NCBI GenBank assembly: GCA_947479185.1
Contig: CANJYY010000066.1
Span: forward strand, 1 to 9,807
DNA length: 9,807 bases
From: Caulobacteraceae bacterium
GTDB lineage: Bacteria > Pseudomonadota > Alphaproteobacteria > Caulobacterales > Caulobacteraceae
Direction: 5' to 3'
A program made the position numbers and the translations under genes. Each line of letters begins with the position of its first letter. Within the stretch, counting starts at the first letter, position 1. The notes beneath the pieces were generated by a model. That model was not told the origin of the DNA. It did not search any database and saw only the letters and a program-made list of their open reading frames with translations. Positions 1-5,763 of the stretch are shown here, piece by piece.

Positions 1-565
1 CGACTGGATCAAGGCCGGCAAGACCGCCTCGCCCGGCCGGCTGAACGATCTGCGGCACATCATCTACAAGAGCGCCGACGCGCCCTGGCGTCGGGCCCGG
101 CGCAACCTCGGTCTGATGATGCGCGAGGGGCTGCTGAAGGAGAACATCGACGGCGAGGCGCTGATGTGGGCGCACCAGCGGCTGATCGGCCGCACCGAGC
201 AGCGCCGCATCCTGATGGTCATCAGCGACGGCGCGCCGGTCGACGACTCGACCCTGTCGGTCAACAGCGGCCACTATCTCGAGCGGCACCTGCGCAGCGT
301 AATCACCGAGATCGAGACGAAGAGCCCGGTCGAGCTGCTGGCCATCGGCATCGGCCATGACGTGACGCGCTACTACAAGAAGGCCGTGACCATCGTCGAC
401 GTCGAGCAGTTGGGCGGCGCGCTGGTCGAGCAGCTGGCCGGCCTGTTCGAGGACGAGCCCAAGCGGGTCGCCAATGTACGGGGCCTGCTGGCCGCGCCGC
501 CGGTGACCCAGCCGCCGCCGCCCAAGACCGTCACCTTCAAGCAGGTGCGCGAGGCCCTGGTCTGA
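1..565 (+). CDS. cobT: Cobaltochelatase subunit CobT, C-terminal part (5' end missing)
   Basis: The frame is open from base 2 and stops with TGA at 563-565, giving the last 187 residues. CobT is a cytoplasmic subunit of the ATP-dependent CobN-CobS-CobT complex that inserts cobalt into hydrogenobyrinate a,c-diamide in aerobic cobalamin synthesis; CobS and CobT are the chaperone-like AAA+ and VWA-type parts. Visible here is the end of the von Willebrand A-like domain: the conserved [20 protein letters not shown] stretch near the left edge, the [16 protein letters not shown] segment (about bases 209-256, containing a metal-site loop), and the [14 protein letters not shown] strand. The first MIDAS loop lies outside the window. 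The protein ends with a proline-rich tail of about 30 residues ([10 protein letters not shown]) that I take to be outside the VWA fold. Its stop overlaps the next start by one base (TGATG). Identity is secure from the motif blocks; only truncation by the window edge limits it. Confidence 0.93.
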   Translation, partial: DWIKAGKTASPGRLNDLRHIIYKSADAPWRRARRNLGLMMREGLLKENIDGEALMWAHQRLIGRTEQRRILMVISDGAPVDDSTLSVNSGHYLERHLRSVITEIETKSPVELLAIGIGHDVTRYYKKAVTIVDVEQLGGALVEQLAGLFEDEPKRVANVRGLLAAPPVTQPPPPKTVTFKQVREALV

Positions 566-1563
566 TGCGCCGGCGCTGGTCGGCCGCCGCCGGGTCGCTG
601 GTCGCGGTCGCCCTGTCGCTTGCGGCCTGCGTCACCGCCCTACCGATTTTGCCCGCCGCGCCGGTCAAGGCCGGCCCCGAAGTGGCCCTGCGGTCCGCGC
701 CGGTCCTGCTGGATCCGTCCGATCCGTCCCGGACCACGGCCGGCGACTTCACCTACGCCGGCGGCATCGCCGTCACCAGCGACCAGACTAGCCGTCTGCA
801 CGGCCTGTCGGACCTGGTGGTCGAGCCCGATGGCGACGTGATGTCCGTTTCGGACGACGGCGCGGACCTGTTCACCGGCCGGCTGACGCTGGACCCCGCC
901 GGGCGGCTGGTCGGCCTGACCGACGGCGCGCTGCGGCCACTGCAGGGGCTCGATTCGCAGCCGCTCCAGGGCAAGGCCTGGGGCGACGCCGAGGGTGTGA
1001 CCCGTCTGGGCGACGGCGGTACCCTCGTCAGCTTCGAACGGGAACACCGCGTCTGGCGCTATGCCCCCTCGACCGGCCGGCCGCCCAAGGCTGTCGCCAT
1101 GCCCGGCGTGGCCATGGCCGAGAACGACGGCATGGAGGGCCTGGCCGCCGCCCCGACCATCGCCGCCGACGCCTACTGGGTCGGGGTCGAGCCCGGCAGC
1201 ATCTGGTTCTGCCGGCTGAGCGTGAGCTGCGAAGCAAAGGCCGGCCTGCCAAAGCCGCCGCCCGGTTACCGCCTGTCCAGCCTGACCACCGGCCCGAAAG
1301 GCGAGCTGGTCATCCTGCACCATAGCTACATCCCGGCCATCGGCTCGCGGATCATCGTCTCGATCGTGCGCGACCCGCTCGGCGCCGGACGGGTCGTCGA
1401 CACCCTGACCCTCGCGCCGCCGATGACGGTCGACAACTTCGAGGGCGTGGCCGTGGTCGCGCGAGCGGACGGCGGCTGGCGGCTGTATCTGTTGTCCGAC
1501 GACAATTTCAGCGCGTCGCAGCGCACCCTGCTGCTGGCCTTTGACTGGACGCCGCCCCGATGA
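565..1563 (+). CDS. Esterase-like activity of phytase family lipoprotein
   Basis: This 332-residue protein starts at an ATG overlapping the cobT stop. The N-terminus (MRRRW, then a hydrophobic stretch) ends in a lipobox L19-A20-A21-C22, so it should be a lipoprotein. Residue +2 is Val rather than Asp, which in the E. coli rule would favour the outer membrane. The mature part looks like the phytase-like beta-propeller family (often annotated 'esterase-like activity of phytase'). Characteristic blocks are LSDLVVEPDGDVMSVSDDG (81-99), GDAEGVTRLGDGGTLVSFER (140-159), NDGMEGLA (187-194), DNFEGVAVV (290-298) and LLSDDNFS (309-316). Acidic D/E-G motifs of this kind are typical of metal-binding propellers. 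Cys216 and Cys222 could form a disulfide in the periplasm. Family assignment is fairly sure, but the substrate is unknown and true phytase activity should not be assumed. It overlaps lldD by four bases (ATGA). Confidence 0.8.
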   Translation: MRRRWSAAAGSLVAVALSLAACVTALPILPAAPVKAGPEVALRSAPVLLDPSDPSRTTAGDFTYAGGIAVTSDQTSRLHGLSDLVVEPDGDVMSVSDDGADLFTGRLTLDPAGRLVGLTDGALRPLQGLDSQPLQGKAWGDAEGVTRLGDGGTLVSFEREHRVWRYAPSTGRPPKAVAMPGVAMAENDGMEGLAAAPTIAADAYWVGVEPGSIWFCRLSVSCEAKAGLPKPPPGYRLSSLTTGPKGELVILHHSYIPAIGSRIIVSIVRDPLGAGRVVDTLTLAPPMTVDNFEGVAVVARADGGWRLYLLSDDNFSASQRTLLLAFDWTPPR

Positions 1564-2702
1564 GACCTGCCTGCGTCACCGACTACCGCGAGCTGGCCCG
1601 TCGTCGGCTGCCCGGCGTGCTGTTCGACTATCTCGACGGCGGCTCCTATGCCGAGGCCACCCTGCGGCGGAACGTCGAGGACTTCGAGGCCCTGGCCCTG
1701 CGCCAGCGCGTGATGCGCGACGTCTCGAACATCTCGCTGGAAACCGAGCTGTTCGGCCAGAAGCTGTCCATGCCGATGGTCCTGTCGCCGATCGGCATGG
1801 GCGGCATGTACGCCCGGCGCGGCGAGGTCCAGGCGATGAAGGCGGCCAGGGCCGCGGGCCTGAACATGTGCCTGTCGTCGCTGTCGATCTGCGACGTCGA
1901 GGAGGTGACCAGGGACGGCGGCCAGGCGCCCTGGTACCAGCTCTACATCATCAAGGACCGCGGCTACATGAAGGAGCTGCTGGGCCGGGTGACCGAGCTG
2001 GGCTGCCCCGTGCTGGCCTTCACCGTCGACCTGCCGGTGCCCGGCGCCCGCTATCGCGACGTGCGCTCGGGCCTGTTCGGCGCGCAGACGCCGTTCGTGC
2101 CGCTGCAGCGGCTGTGGGACGGCCTGACCCATCTGGACTGGGCGTTCGACGTGATGGTCGGCGGCGGTCCACACACCTTCGGCAACCTCGCCCCGGCGAT
2201 TCCCGAGGCCAAGGGGGTGATGGAGTTCTGGCCGTGGGTGACGAAGAACTTCGATCCCACCCTGACCTGGAAGGATCTCGACTGGATTCGCGAGAACTGG
2301 GACGGGCCGCTGGTCATCAAGGGCATCCTCGACGCCGATGACGCCCGCGAGGCGAAGCGCTACGGCGCCGACGGCCTGATCGTGTCCAACCACGGCGGCC
2401 GGCAGCTGGACGGGGTGCAAAGCGGCATCCGCGCCCTGCCCGCCATCGCCGAGGCGGTCGGCGATGACCTGACGGTGATCATGGACGGCGGCGTGCGGTC
2501 GGGGCTCGACGTCGTCAAGGCGCTGGCCAGCGGCGCAAAGGGCTGCTTCATCGGCCGGGCCTGGGCCTGGGCCCTCGCCGGGGCCGGCGAAAAGGGCGTC
2601 GAGCACGTCATCCAGATCATGCGCCAGGAGATGATGATGGCCATGGCCCTGACCGGCTGCACCGACGTTCGCGACGCGGGACCCGATCTGCTCGCGCGCT
2701 GA
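1560..2702 (+). CDS. lldD: L-lactate dehydrogenase (FMN-dependent, quinone-linked)
   Basis: The 380-residue product is a close relative of E. coli LldD (396 residues), which oxidises L-lactate to pyruvate using FMN and passes electrons to the respiratory quinone pool at the inner membrane. It follows LldD block by block: DYRELARRRLPGVLFDYLDG (8-27), LRRNVED (35-41), KLSMP (68-72), GGMYARRGEVQA (81-92), WYQLY (125-129), PGARYRD (161-167), NFDPTLTWKDLDWIR (230-244), VIKGILD (252-258), SNHGGRQLDG (276-285) and MDGGVRSGLDVV (308-319). Lys254, the catalytic His278 and substrate-binding Arg281 are in place, as is the phosphate-binding IGR at 331-333. It lacks about 16 C-terminal residues compared with the E. 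coli protein, outside the barrel core. The ATG overlaps the upstream stop and no clear Shine-Dalgarno is visible, so coupling is likely. LldD rather than glycolate oxidase or mandelate dehydrogenase is favoured by the LldD-like 170-230 insert. No lldP or lldR is adjacent. Confidence 0.92.
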   Translation: MRPACVTDYRELARRRLPGVLFDYLDGGSYAEATLRRNVEDFEALALRQRVMRDVSNISLETELFGQKLSMPMVLSPIGMGGMYARRGEVQAMKAARAAGLNMCLSSLSICDVEEVTRDGGQAPWYQLYIIKDRGYMKELLGRVTELGCPVLAFTVDLPVPGARYRDVRSGLFGAQTPFVPLQRLWDGLTHLDWAFDVMVGGGPHTFGNLAPAIPEAKGVMEFWPWVTKNFDPTLTWKDLDWIRENWDGPLVIKGILDADDAREAKRYGADGLIVSNHGGRQLDGVQSGIRALPAIAEAVGDDLTVIMDGGVRSGLDVVKALASGAKGCFIGRAWAWALAGAGEKGVEHVIQIMRQEMMMAMALTGCTDVRDAGPDLLAR

Positions 2703-2703
2703 T

Positions 2704-2736
2704 GCTGCGTCGCAATATGTAACCGCTGCGTCGCAA
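2704..2736. promoter_or_regulatory. Tandem 12-bp direct repeat, probable operator for the UrcA-family gene
   Basis: GCTGCGTCGCAA occurs exactly twice, at 2704-2715 and 2725-2736, with a 21-bp period (two helical turns). A degenerate GTAACCG lies at 2719, about halfway between the two GTCGCAA cores at 2709 and 2730, giving 10-11 bp steps as used by OmpR-type response regulators. Each copy also contains a small dyad, TGCG-T-CGCA. The block starts two bases after the lldD stop and ends about 30 bases before a candidate -10. It is seen directly as a repeat; the regulator is not known. Confidence 0.55.
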
Positions 2737-2744
2737 CATTATCA

Positions 2745-2771
2745 TTGATCATACGCGCGGAAAGTTATTAG
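2745..2771 (+). promoter_or_regulatory. Weak candidate promoter for the UrcA-family gene
   Basis: TTGATC at 2745-2750 and TATTAG at 2766-2771 sit 15 bp apart in a locally AT-rich stretch, unlike the surrounding DNA. The spacing is short for sigma70, which would fit dependence on an activator bound at the direct repeat just upstream. A start near 2778 would leave a leader of about 90 nt. Confidence 0.3.
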
Positions 2772-2834
2772 CCTCCGACTCGACGATCAGACGGATGAAC
2801 AAGCCGCGGTCGTCGGAGGAAGCGGTCCGGAACC

Positions 2835-2850
2835 GGTTGAACCCTCAACC
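2835..2850 (+). other. Hairpin in the leader of the UrcA-family gene
   Basis: GGTTGA (2835-2840) and TCAACC (2845-2850) form a perfect 6-bp stem with loop ACCC. It ends six bases before the GGGAG ribosome-binding site (2857-2861), so it could limit ribosome access or simply protect the 5' leader. Confidence 0.35.
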
Positions 2851-2869
2851 CCTTTCGGGAGTGCTCAAT

Positions 2870-3172
2870 ATGACCACGTTCAAGTCGGCCGCCCTGGCGG
2901 TCCTCGTCACGACCCTCGTCGCCGCCCCGGCGCTCGCGGGTGAAATTCGCGTCACCACCGCCGGCAAGACCACCGAGCAGCTTCACACCGAGATCGTGAA
3001 GGCCGCCAGCAAGGTGTGCTGGGAAGACGCGCGCGGCCAGTCGCTCGCGGTCTACATCTATCCGGAATGCGTGCGGCGCAGCGTCAACACCGCCGTCGCC
3101 CAGATGGGAGACGACCAGCTCGTCGCCTACAATGCGGCGCATCCGGCGAAGTTCGCGCTGGCGTCGCGCTGA
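2870..3172 (+). CDS. UrcA-family secreted protein
   Basis: This 100-residue protein has a classic signal peptide: MTTFK, a hydrophobic core to residue 19, and an APALA motif with cleavage expected after Ala23, leaving about 77 residues in the periplasm or outside. The mature part matches my memory of the UrcA family, common in Caulobacterales and sphingomonads: a short beta-strand start (GEIRVTT), helix-forming stretches, and two cysteines (Cys50 in KVCWEDAR and Cys67 in YPECVRRSV) that probably form a disulfide. The founding Caulobacter member is known as a uranium-induced gene; its biochemical role is unknown. I chose ATG 2870 because it has GGGAG eight bases upstream and begins directly with the signal peptide. 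An in-frame ATG at 2795 would put 25 polar residues in front and has no good ribosome-binding site. It may be a paralogue rather than the uranium-responsive gene itself. Confidence 0.82.
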   Translation: MTTFKSAALAVLVTTLVAAPALAGEIRVTTAGKTTEQLHTEIVKAASKVCWEDARGQSLAVYIYPECVRRSVNTAVAQMGDDQLVAYNAAHPAKFALASR

Positions 3173-3179
3173 CATCGAC

Positions 3180-3212
3180 AAAAAGGCGCGCGCCGGTCAC
3201 CCGGTGCGCGCC
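3180..3212 (-). terminator. Intrinsic terminator, best read on the minus strand (after rpmB)
   Basis: Arms 3185-3196 and 3201-3212 form a 12-bp GC-rich stem with one G-T pair and loop TCAC. On the minus strand the stem is followed by TTTTT (3184-3180), the classic form. On the plus strand there is no T tract, only CCGCAACG. Confidence 0.7.
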
Positions 3213-3223
3213 CCGCAACGCAA

Positions 3224-3251
3224 ACGGCCCGCGGGTTTCCCCGCGGGCCGT
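3224..3251. terminator. Second hairpin between convergent genes, probably bidirectional terminator
   Basis: ACGGCCCGCGGG (3224-3235) and CCCGCGGGCCGT (3240-3251) pair perfectly over 12 bp with loop TTTC. It lies 23 bases past the rpmB stop. The trailing sequence is only weakly T-rich on the plus side (CTGTCGTCTT) and reads TTTG on the minus side. Confidence 0.65.
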
Positions 3252-3274
3252 CTGTCGTCTTGAAGCTCGTGGCC

Positions 3275-3571
3275 TCAGGCGGCGGCTTGTTCAGCCAGCT
3301 TGGCCTTCAGTTGGCGCTTGATCTTGAGGGCGCGGGGCGAGAGGTCCTCGTCCTTGGCCTTGGCCAGGAACACGTCCAGGCCGCCGCGGAAGTCCAGCGT
3401 GCGCAGGGCAGCGTTGGTGATCCGCAGCTTGAAGCTCTGGCCCAGCGCTTCCGACTGGAGCGTGGCGGGCGACAGGGCCGGCAGGAAACGGCGCTTGGTC
3501 TTGATATTCGAGTGGCTCACGTTGTTCCCGACCATGGGACCAACACCGGTGAGTTCGCAGCGGCGCGACAT
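3275..3571 (-). CDS. rpmB: 50S ribosomal protein L28
   Basis: This 98-residue basic protein is a structural component of the large ribosomal subunit. It begins [20 protein letters not shown] and continues with [13 protein letters not shown] (21-33), [20 protein letters not shown] (45-64) and [11 protein letters not shown] (77-87), the standard alphaproteobacterial L28 blocks and length. ATG at 3571 is the start because the family motif begins there; the frame stays open upstream only by chance in high-GC DNA. A GAAGG lies about eight bases ahead as the ribosome-binding site. Only one cysteine (Cys5) is present in the N-terminal region, so this is not a zinc-ribbon (CxxC) form. It is transcribed alone, convergent with the UrcA-family gene, from a strong promoter at 3635-3663, and ends at two hairpin terminators. 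Confidence 0.97.
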   Translation of the reverse strand: MSRRCELTGVGPMVGNNVSHSNIKTKRRFLPALSPATLQSEALGQSFKLRITNAALRTLDFRGGLDVFLAKAKDEDLSPRALKIKRQLKAKLAEQAAA

Positions 3572-3604
3572 GTAAGCGACCTTCGCAATAAGAATTTCGG
3601 ACGC

Positions 3605-3622
3605 GCGGAAGTGGCCTTCCGC
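3605..3622 (-). other. Hairpin at the start of the rpmB leader
   Basis: GCGGAAG (3605-3611) and CTTCCGC (3616-3622) pair perfectly over 7 bp with a four-base loop. With the promoter at 3635-3663, transcription would start near 3628, so the hairpin would be at the very 5' end of the roughly 57-nt leader. It may stabilise the message or take part in ribosomal-protein feedback; neither is shown. Confidence 0.4.
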
Positions 3623-3634
3623 ACGGGAGCGGCG

Positions 3635-3663
3635 GGTATAGGCAAGTGAGGCCAAGGCGTCAA
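3635..3663 (-). promoter_or_regulatory. Sigma70-type promoter of rpmB
   Basis: Read on the minus strand, TTGACG (3663-3658) and TATACC (3640-3635) are separated by exactly 17 bp. This is the best match to a housekeeping promoter in the window and is correctly placed for rpmB, with a leader of about 57 nt. Confidence 0.75.
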
Positions 3664-3711
3664 GGATTGGAGTCGGGGGATGATGCTCCCTCTTCCGCGC
3701 CTCTACCTCAT

Positions 3712-3882
3712 CCTTCTCCCGCGAGGGAGAGGGAGACCAGCCGGAGGCTGGCGGGCTGGTGGAGAGGGAAGCGGAGGCGTTGGCGGGGACATGCGGATCG
3801 ACCGCGCTTATCGCTCCACCCACGGCGCCTCCCTCTCCACCCTGCTCCGCAGGGTCCCCTTCTCCCTCACGGGAGAGGAAGG
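3712..3882. repeat. Imperfect inverted-repeat element (MITE-like or palindromic intergenic repeat)
   Basis: The two ends are diverged inverted copies of one unit. The left arm starts CCTTCTCCCGCGAGGGAGAG at 3712; the right arm, read in reverse from about 3882, gives CCTTCCTCTCCCGTGAGGGA. Both arms then have GGGAGACC or GGGGACC, a small internal hairpin (CCAGCC-GGA-GGCTGG on the left, CCCTGC-GGA-GCAGGG on the right) and GTGGAGAGGGA (3759-3769; complement at 3830-3840). A unique core of about 50 bases lies between. There is no transposase and I see no clear target duplication. It fits a non-autonomous mobile or REP-type intergenic repeat. Open frames across it are not convincing genes. Confidence 0.6.
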
Positions 3883-3921
3883 GCTTCGAGGTGGTGAGAA
3901 AGGTCACCGTGTAGTTTTGGA

Positions 3922-3949
3922 TTGTGGTTAATCGTCGTTAAGATACAAT
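3922..3949 (+). promoter_or_regulatory. Candidate promoter of the amidohydrolase gene
   Basis: TTGTGG (3922-3927) and TACAAT (3944-3949) are 16 bp apart in an AT-rich patch that contrasts with its GC-rich surroundings. The spacer contains GTTAA twice (3927-3931 and 3937-3941, period 10). A start near 3956 would give a leader of about 110 nt. Confidence 0.45.
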
Positions 3950-3975
3950 ATGTTGCGGTGAACAAATGAGGAATT

Positions 3976-4013
3976 GGACGAAATCAGTGATTCGGTCCTG
4001 ATTCGTTTCGTCC
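3976..4013. promoter_or_regulatory. Operator-like inverted repeat with internal direct repeats
   Basis: GGACGAAA (3976-3983) and TTTCGTCC (4006-4013) are perfect 8-bp inverted arms. Inside are TCAG/CTGA as a second inverted pair and TGATTCG twice (3988-3994, 3999-4005) at an 11-bp period. The element lies just downstream of the candidate promoter, where a repressor or an RNA hairpin could control the amidohydrolase gene. Confidence 0.45.
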
Positions 4014-4064
4014 CTGTTCGCTGATAAGGTCCCGGCGCGTTAACTCCTCAACCAAGGCCTTCCC

Positions 4065-5726
4065 GTGATCCGCTTTGTCTCCCTGCTGCTCGCCCTGATG
4101 ACGCTCGCCGCCGCCCCGGCCGTACGCGCCGCCGAGGACGGATTCCTCATGTTCGGCGGGCCGATCTACGTCGGGGCCGTGGGCGGACAGGGCAACCGGC
4201 CCGAGGCGCTGGTGGTGCGCGGGGAGAAGATCGTCTTCGCCGGATCCCTCGTCGCGGCCCGGAAAAAGGCCGCCGGCCTGCCCGAGATCGACCTGAAGGG
4301 CGCGGCCGCCTATCCGGGCTTCGTCGATTCGCACGTGCACCTGACCGGCGTCGGCCTGCGCGAGATGACGCTGAACCTCGACCAGGTCACGTCGGTGGCC
4401 GGATTGGTCGAGGCGGTCCGGGCCTGGGCCATCGCCCATCCGGGCAGCGAGCCGATCACCGGCCGCGGCTGGATCGAGACCCACTGGCCGGAAGGCCGGT
4501 TCCCCACCCGCGCCGACCTCGACGCCGTGTCCGCCGACCGGCCGATCGTGCTGGCGCGGGCCGACGGCCACGCCGTGGTGCTGAACACCGCCGCCCTGAA
4601 GCTGGCCGGAATCACCGGCGCGACGCCCGACCCCGTCGGCGGCCGCATCGACCGCACGCCCGAGGGCGAGCCGACCGGCATGCTGGTCGATGCCGCCCAG
4701 GGCCTGATCGGCGCGAAGCTGCCGCCGCTGTCGCTGGCCGCCCGTCGCGAAGCCTTGCAGAAGGCCGTGCAGCTCTATGCCGACCGCGGCTGGACCACGG
4801 CCGTCAACATGAGCACCGAAGCCGAGGATGTGCAGGTGCTGATGGCGCTGGCCGCCGAAGGCCTGCTGCCGATCCGCGTCGATCTGTTCATGACGCCCGA
4901 GGACGCCGGCGAGGTGCTCGAGCGTGGGCCCTATGAGGACGCCACCGGCCGCGTGCGGGTGCGCGGCGTGAAGCTCTATATGGACGGCGCGCTCGGCTCG
5001 CGCGGCGCGGCCCTGCTCAAACCCTACACCGACCGGCCCGACAGCTCCGGCCTGCTGATCGCCCAGCACGACGCGACCCTGGCCATCCTGAAACAGGCGC
5101 TGGCCGTGAAGGCCCAGGTGGCGTTCCACGCCATCGGCGACCAGGGCAACCGCCTGGTGCTGGACTGGTACGAGGCGGTGCTGGGGTCCGATCCGGCCGT
5201 GTCGCGCGCCCTGCACTGGCGCATCGAGCACGCCCAGATCATTGACCCGAAGGACATCCCGCGCTTCGCGGCCCTGGGCATCGTCGCCTCGATGCAGCCG
5301 TCGCACGCCATCGGCGACCTGTGGTTCGCGCCGTCGCGGCTGGGACCCCGGCGCCTTGAGGGCGCCTATGCCTGGAAGTCCCTGCTCGACAGCGTGGCCA
5401 CCGTGGTGTTCGGCACCGACGCGCCCGTCGAGGTCGGCGATCCGCGCATCGAGTTCTACGCCGCCGTGGCCCGCAGGGACCTGGAGGGCCGGTCCGGGGC
5501 CGACTGGCATCCGGAACAGGCCATCGACCGGGCCTCGGCGCTGAGCGCCTTCACCCTGACCCCCAATCACGTCGACGGCGGCGACTGCGGCGTGTTGGTG
5601 CAGTCCTGCCCCGCCGACATCACCGTCTTCTCGGCCGACCTGATGACCATTCCGCAGGCGGACATCCTCAAGGTGAAGCCGGTTCTGACCGTCGTGGCGG
5701 GCAAGATCGTTCACGACGGGCGGTGA
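4065..5726 (+). CDS. Exported YtcJ-type metal-dependent amidohydrolase
   Basis: This 553-residue protein belongs to the amidohydrolase 3 (YtcJ-like) group of metal-dependent hydrolases, which cleave C-N bonds of diverse substrates in a TIM barrel flanked by a small beta domain. Metal-site motifs are in order: SHVHL (His90, His92), Lys303 in GVKLYMDGALGSRGA (301-315, the probable bridging lysine), His355 in AFHAIGD, His389 in RIEHAQII and Asp452 in FGTDAPV. The N-terminus is a signal peptide (MIRFVSLLLALMTLAAAP, cleavage around VRA-AED), so it acts in the periplasm or outside, unlike many cytoplasmic relatives. The start is GTG with AAGG seven bases upstream; it is preferred because it yields the full signal peptide. 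The length is normal and no metal ligand is missing. The substrate cannot be told from sequence. It probably forms its own transcription unit, ending at the hairpin before the helicase. Confidence 0.88.
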   Translation: MIRFVSLLLALMTLAAAPAVRAAEDGFLMFGGPIYVGAVGGQGNRPEALVVRGEKIVFAGSLVAARKKAAGLPEIDLKGAAAYPGFVDSHVHLTGVGLREMTLNLDQVTSVAGLVEAVRAWAIAHPGSEPITGRGWIETHWPEGRFPTRADLDAVSADRPIVLARADGHAVVLNTAALKLAGITGATPDPVGGRIDRTPEGEPTGMLVDAAQGLIGAKLPPLSLAARREALQKAVQLYADRGWTTAVNMSTEAEDVQVLMALAAEGLLPIRVDLFMTPEDAGEVLERGPYEDATGRVRVRGVKLYMDGALGSRGAALLKPYTDRPDSSGLLIAQHDATLAILKQALAVKAQVAFHAIGDQGNRLVLDWYEAVLGSDPAVSRALHWRIEHAQIIDPKDIPRFAALGIVASMQPSHAIGDLWFAPSRLGPRRLEGAYAWKSLLDSVATVVFGTDAPVEVGDPRIEFYAAVARRDLEGRSGADWHPEQAIDRASALSAFTLTPNHVDGGDCGVLVQSCPADITVFSADLMTIPQADILKVKPVLTVVAGKIVHDGR

Positions 5727-5733
5727 CCTTGCC

Positions 5734-5751
5734 GGGGAGGCGCGACTCCCC
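5734..5751 (+). terminator. Short hairpin between amidohydrolase and helicase genes
   Basis: GGGGAG (5734-5739) pairs with CTCCCC (5746-5751) around a six-base loop, eight bases after the amidohydrolase stop. Only a weak T stretch (CCTTTGC) follows, so it may attenuate rather than stop transcription. It also hides the only Shine-Dalgarno-like GGGGAGG before the helicase ATG, although that lies about 23 bases away. Confidence 0.4.
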
Positions 5752-5763
5752 CACCTTTGCTGC

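Noticed and set aside
1326..2606. Open frame of 426 codons on the minus strand opposite lldD
   Set aside because: It is a shadow of a fully conserved lldD; no recognisable motif or ribosome-binding site.
2829..2856. GGAAC resembling the -35 of the EcfG general stress sigma factor
   Set aside because: No CGTT-type -10 lies 16-17 bases downstream.
2795..2869. Upstream ATG extending the UrcA-family protein by 25 residues
   Set aside because: The extension is polar and would bury the signal peptide; the GGGAG before 2870 fits the shorter form.
3572..3907. N-terminal extension of L28 to 210 residues
   Set aside because: L28 is about 98 residues and its motif starts at 3571; the extension would run through the rpmB promoter and the repeat.
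3646..3931. Small frames of 83 codons across the palindromic repeat
   Set aside because: They are made of the repeat itself, rich in Arg/Pro/Gly, with no ribosome-binding site or conserved motif.
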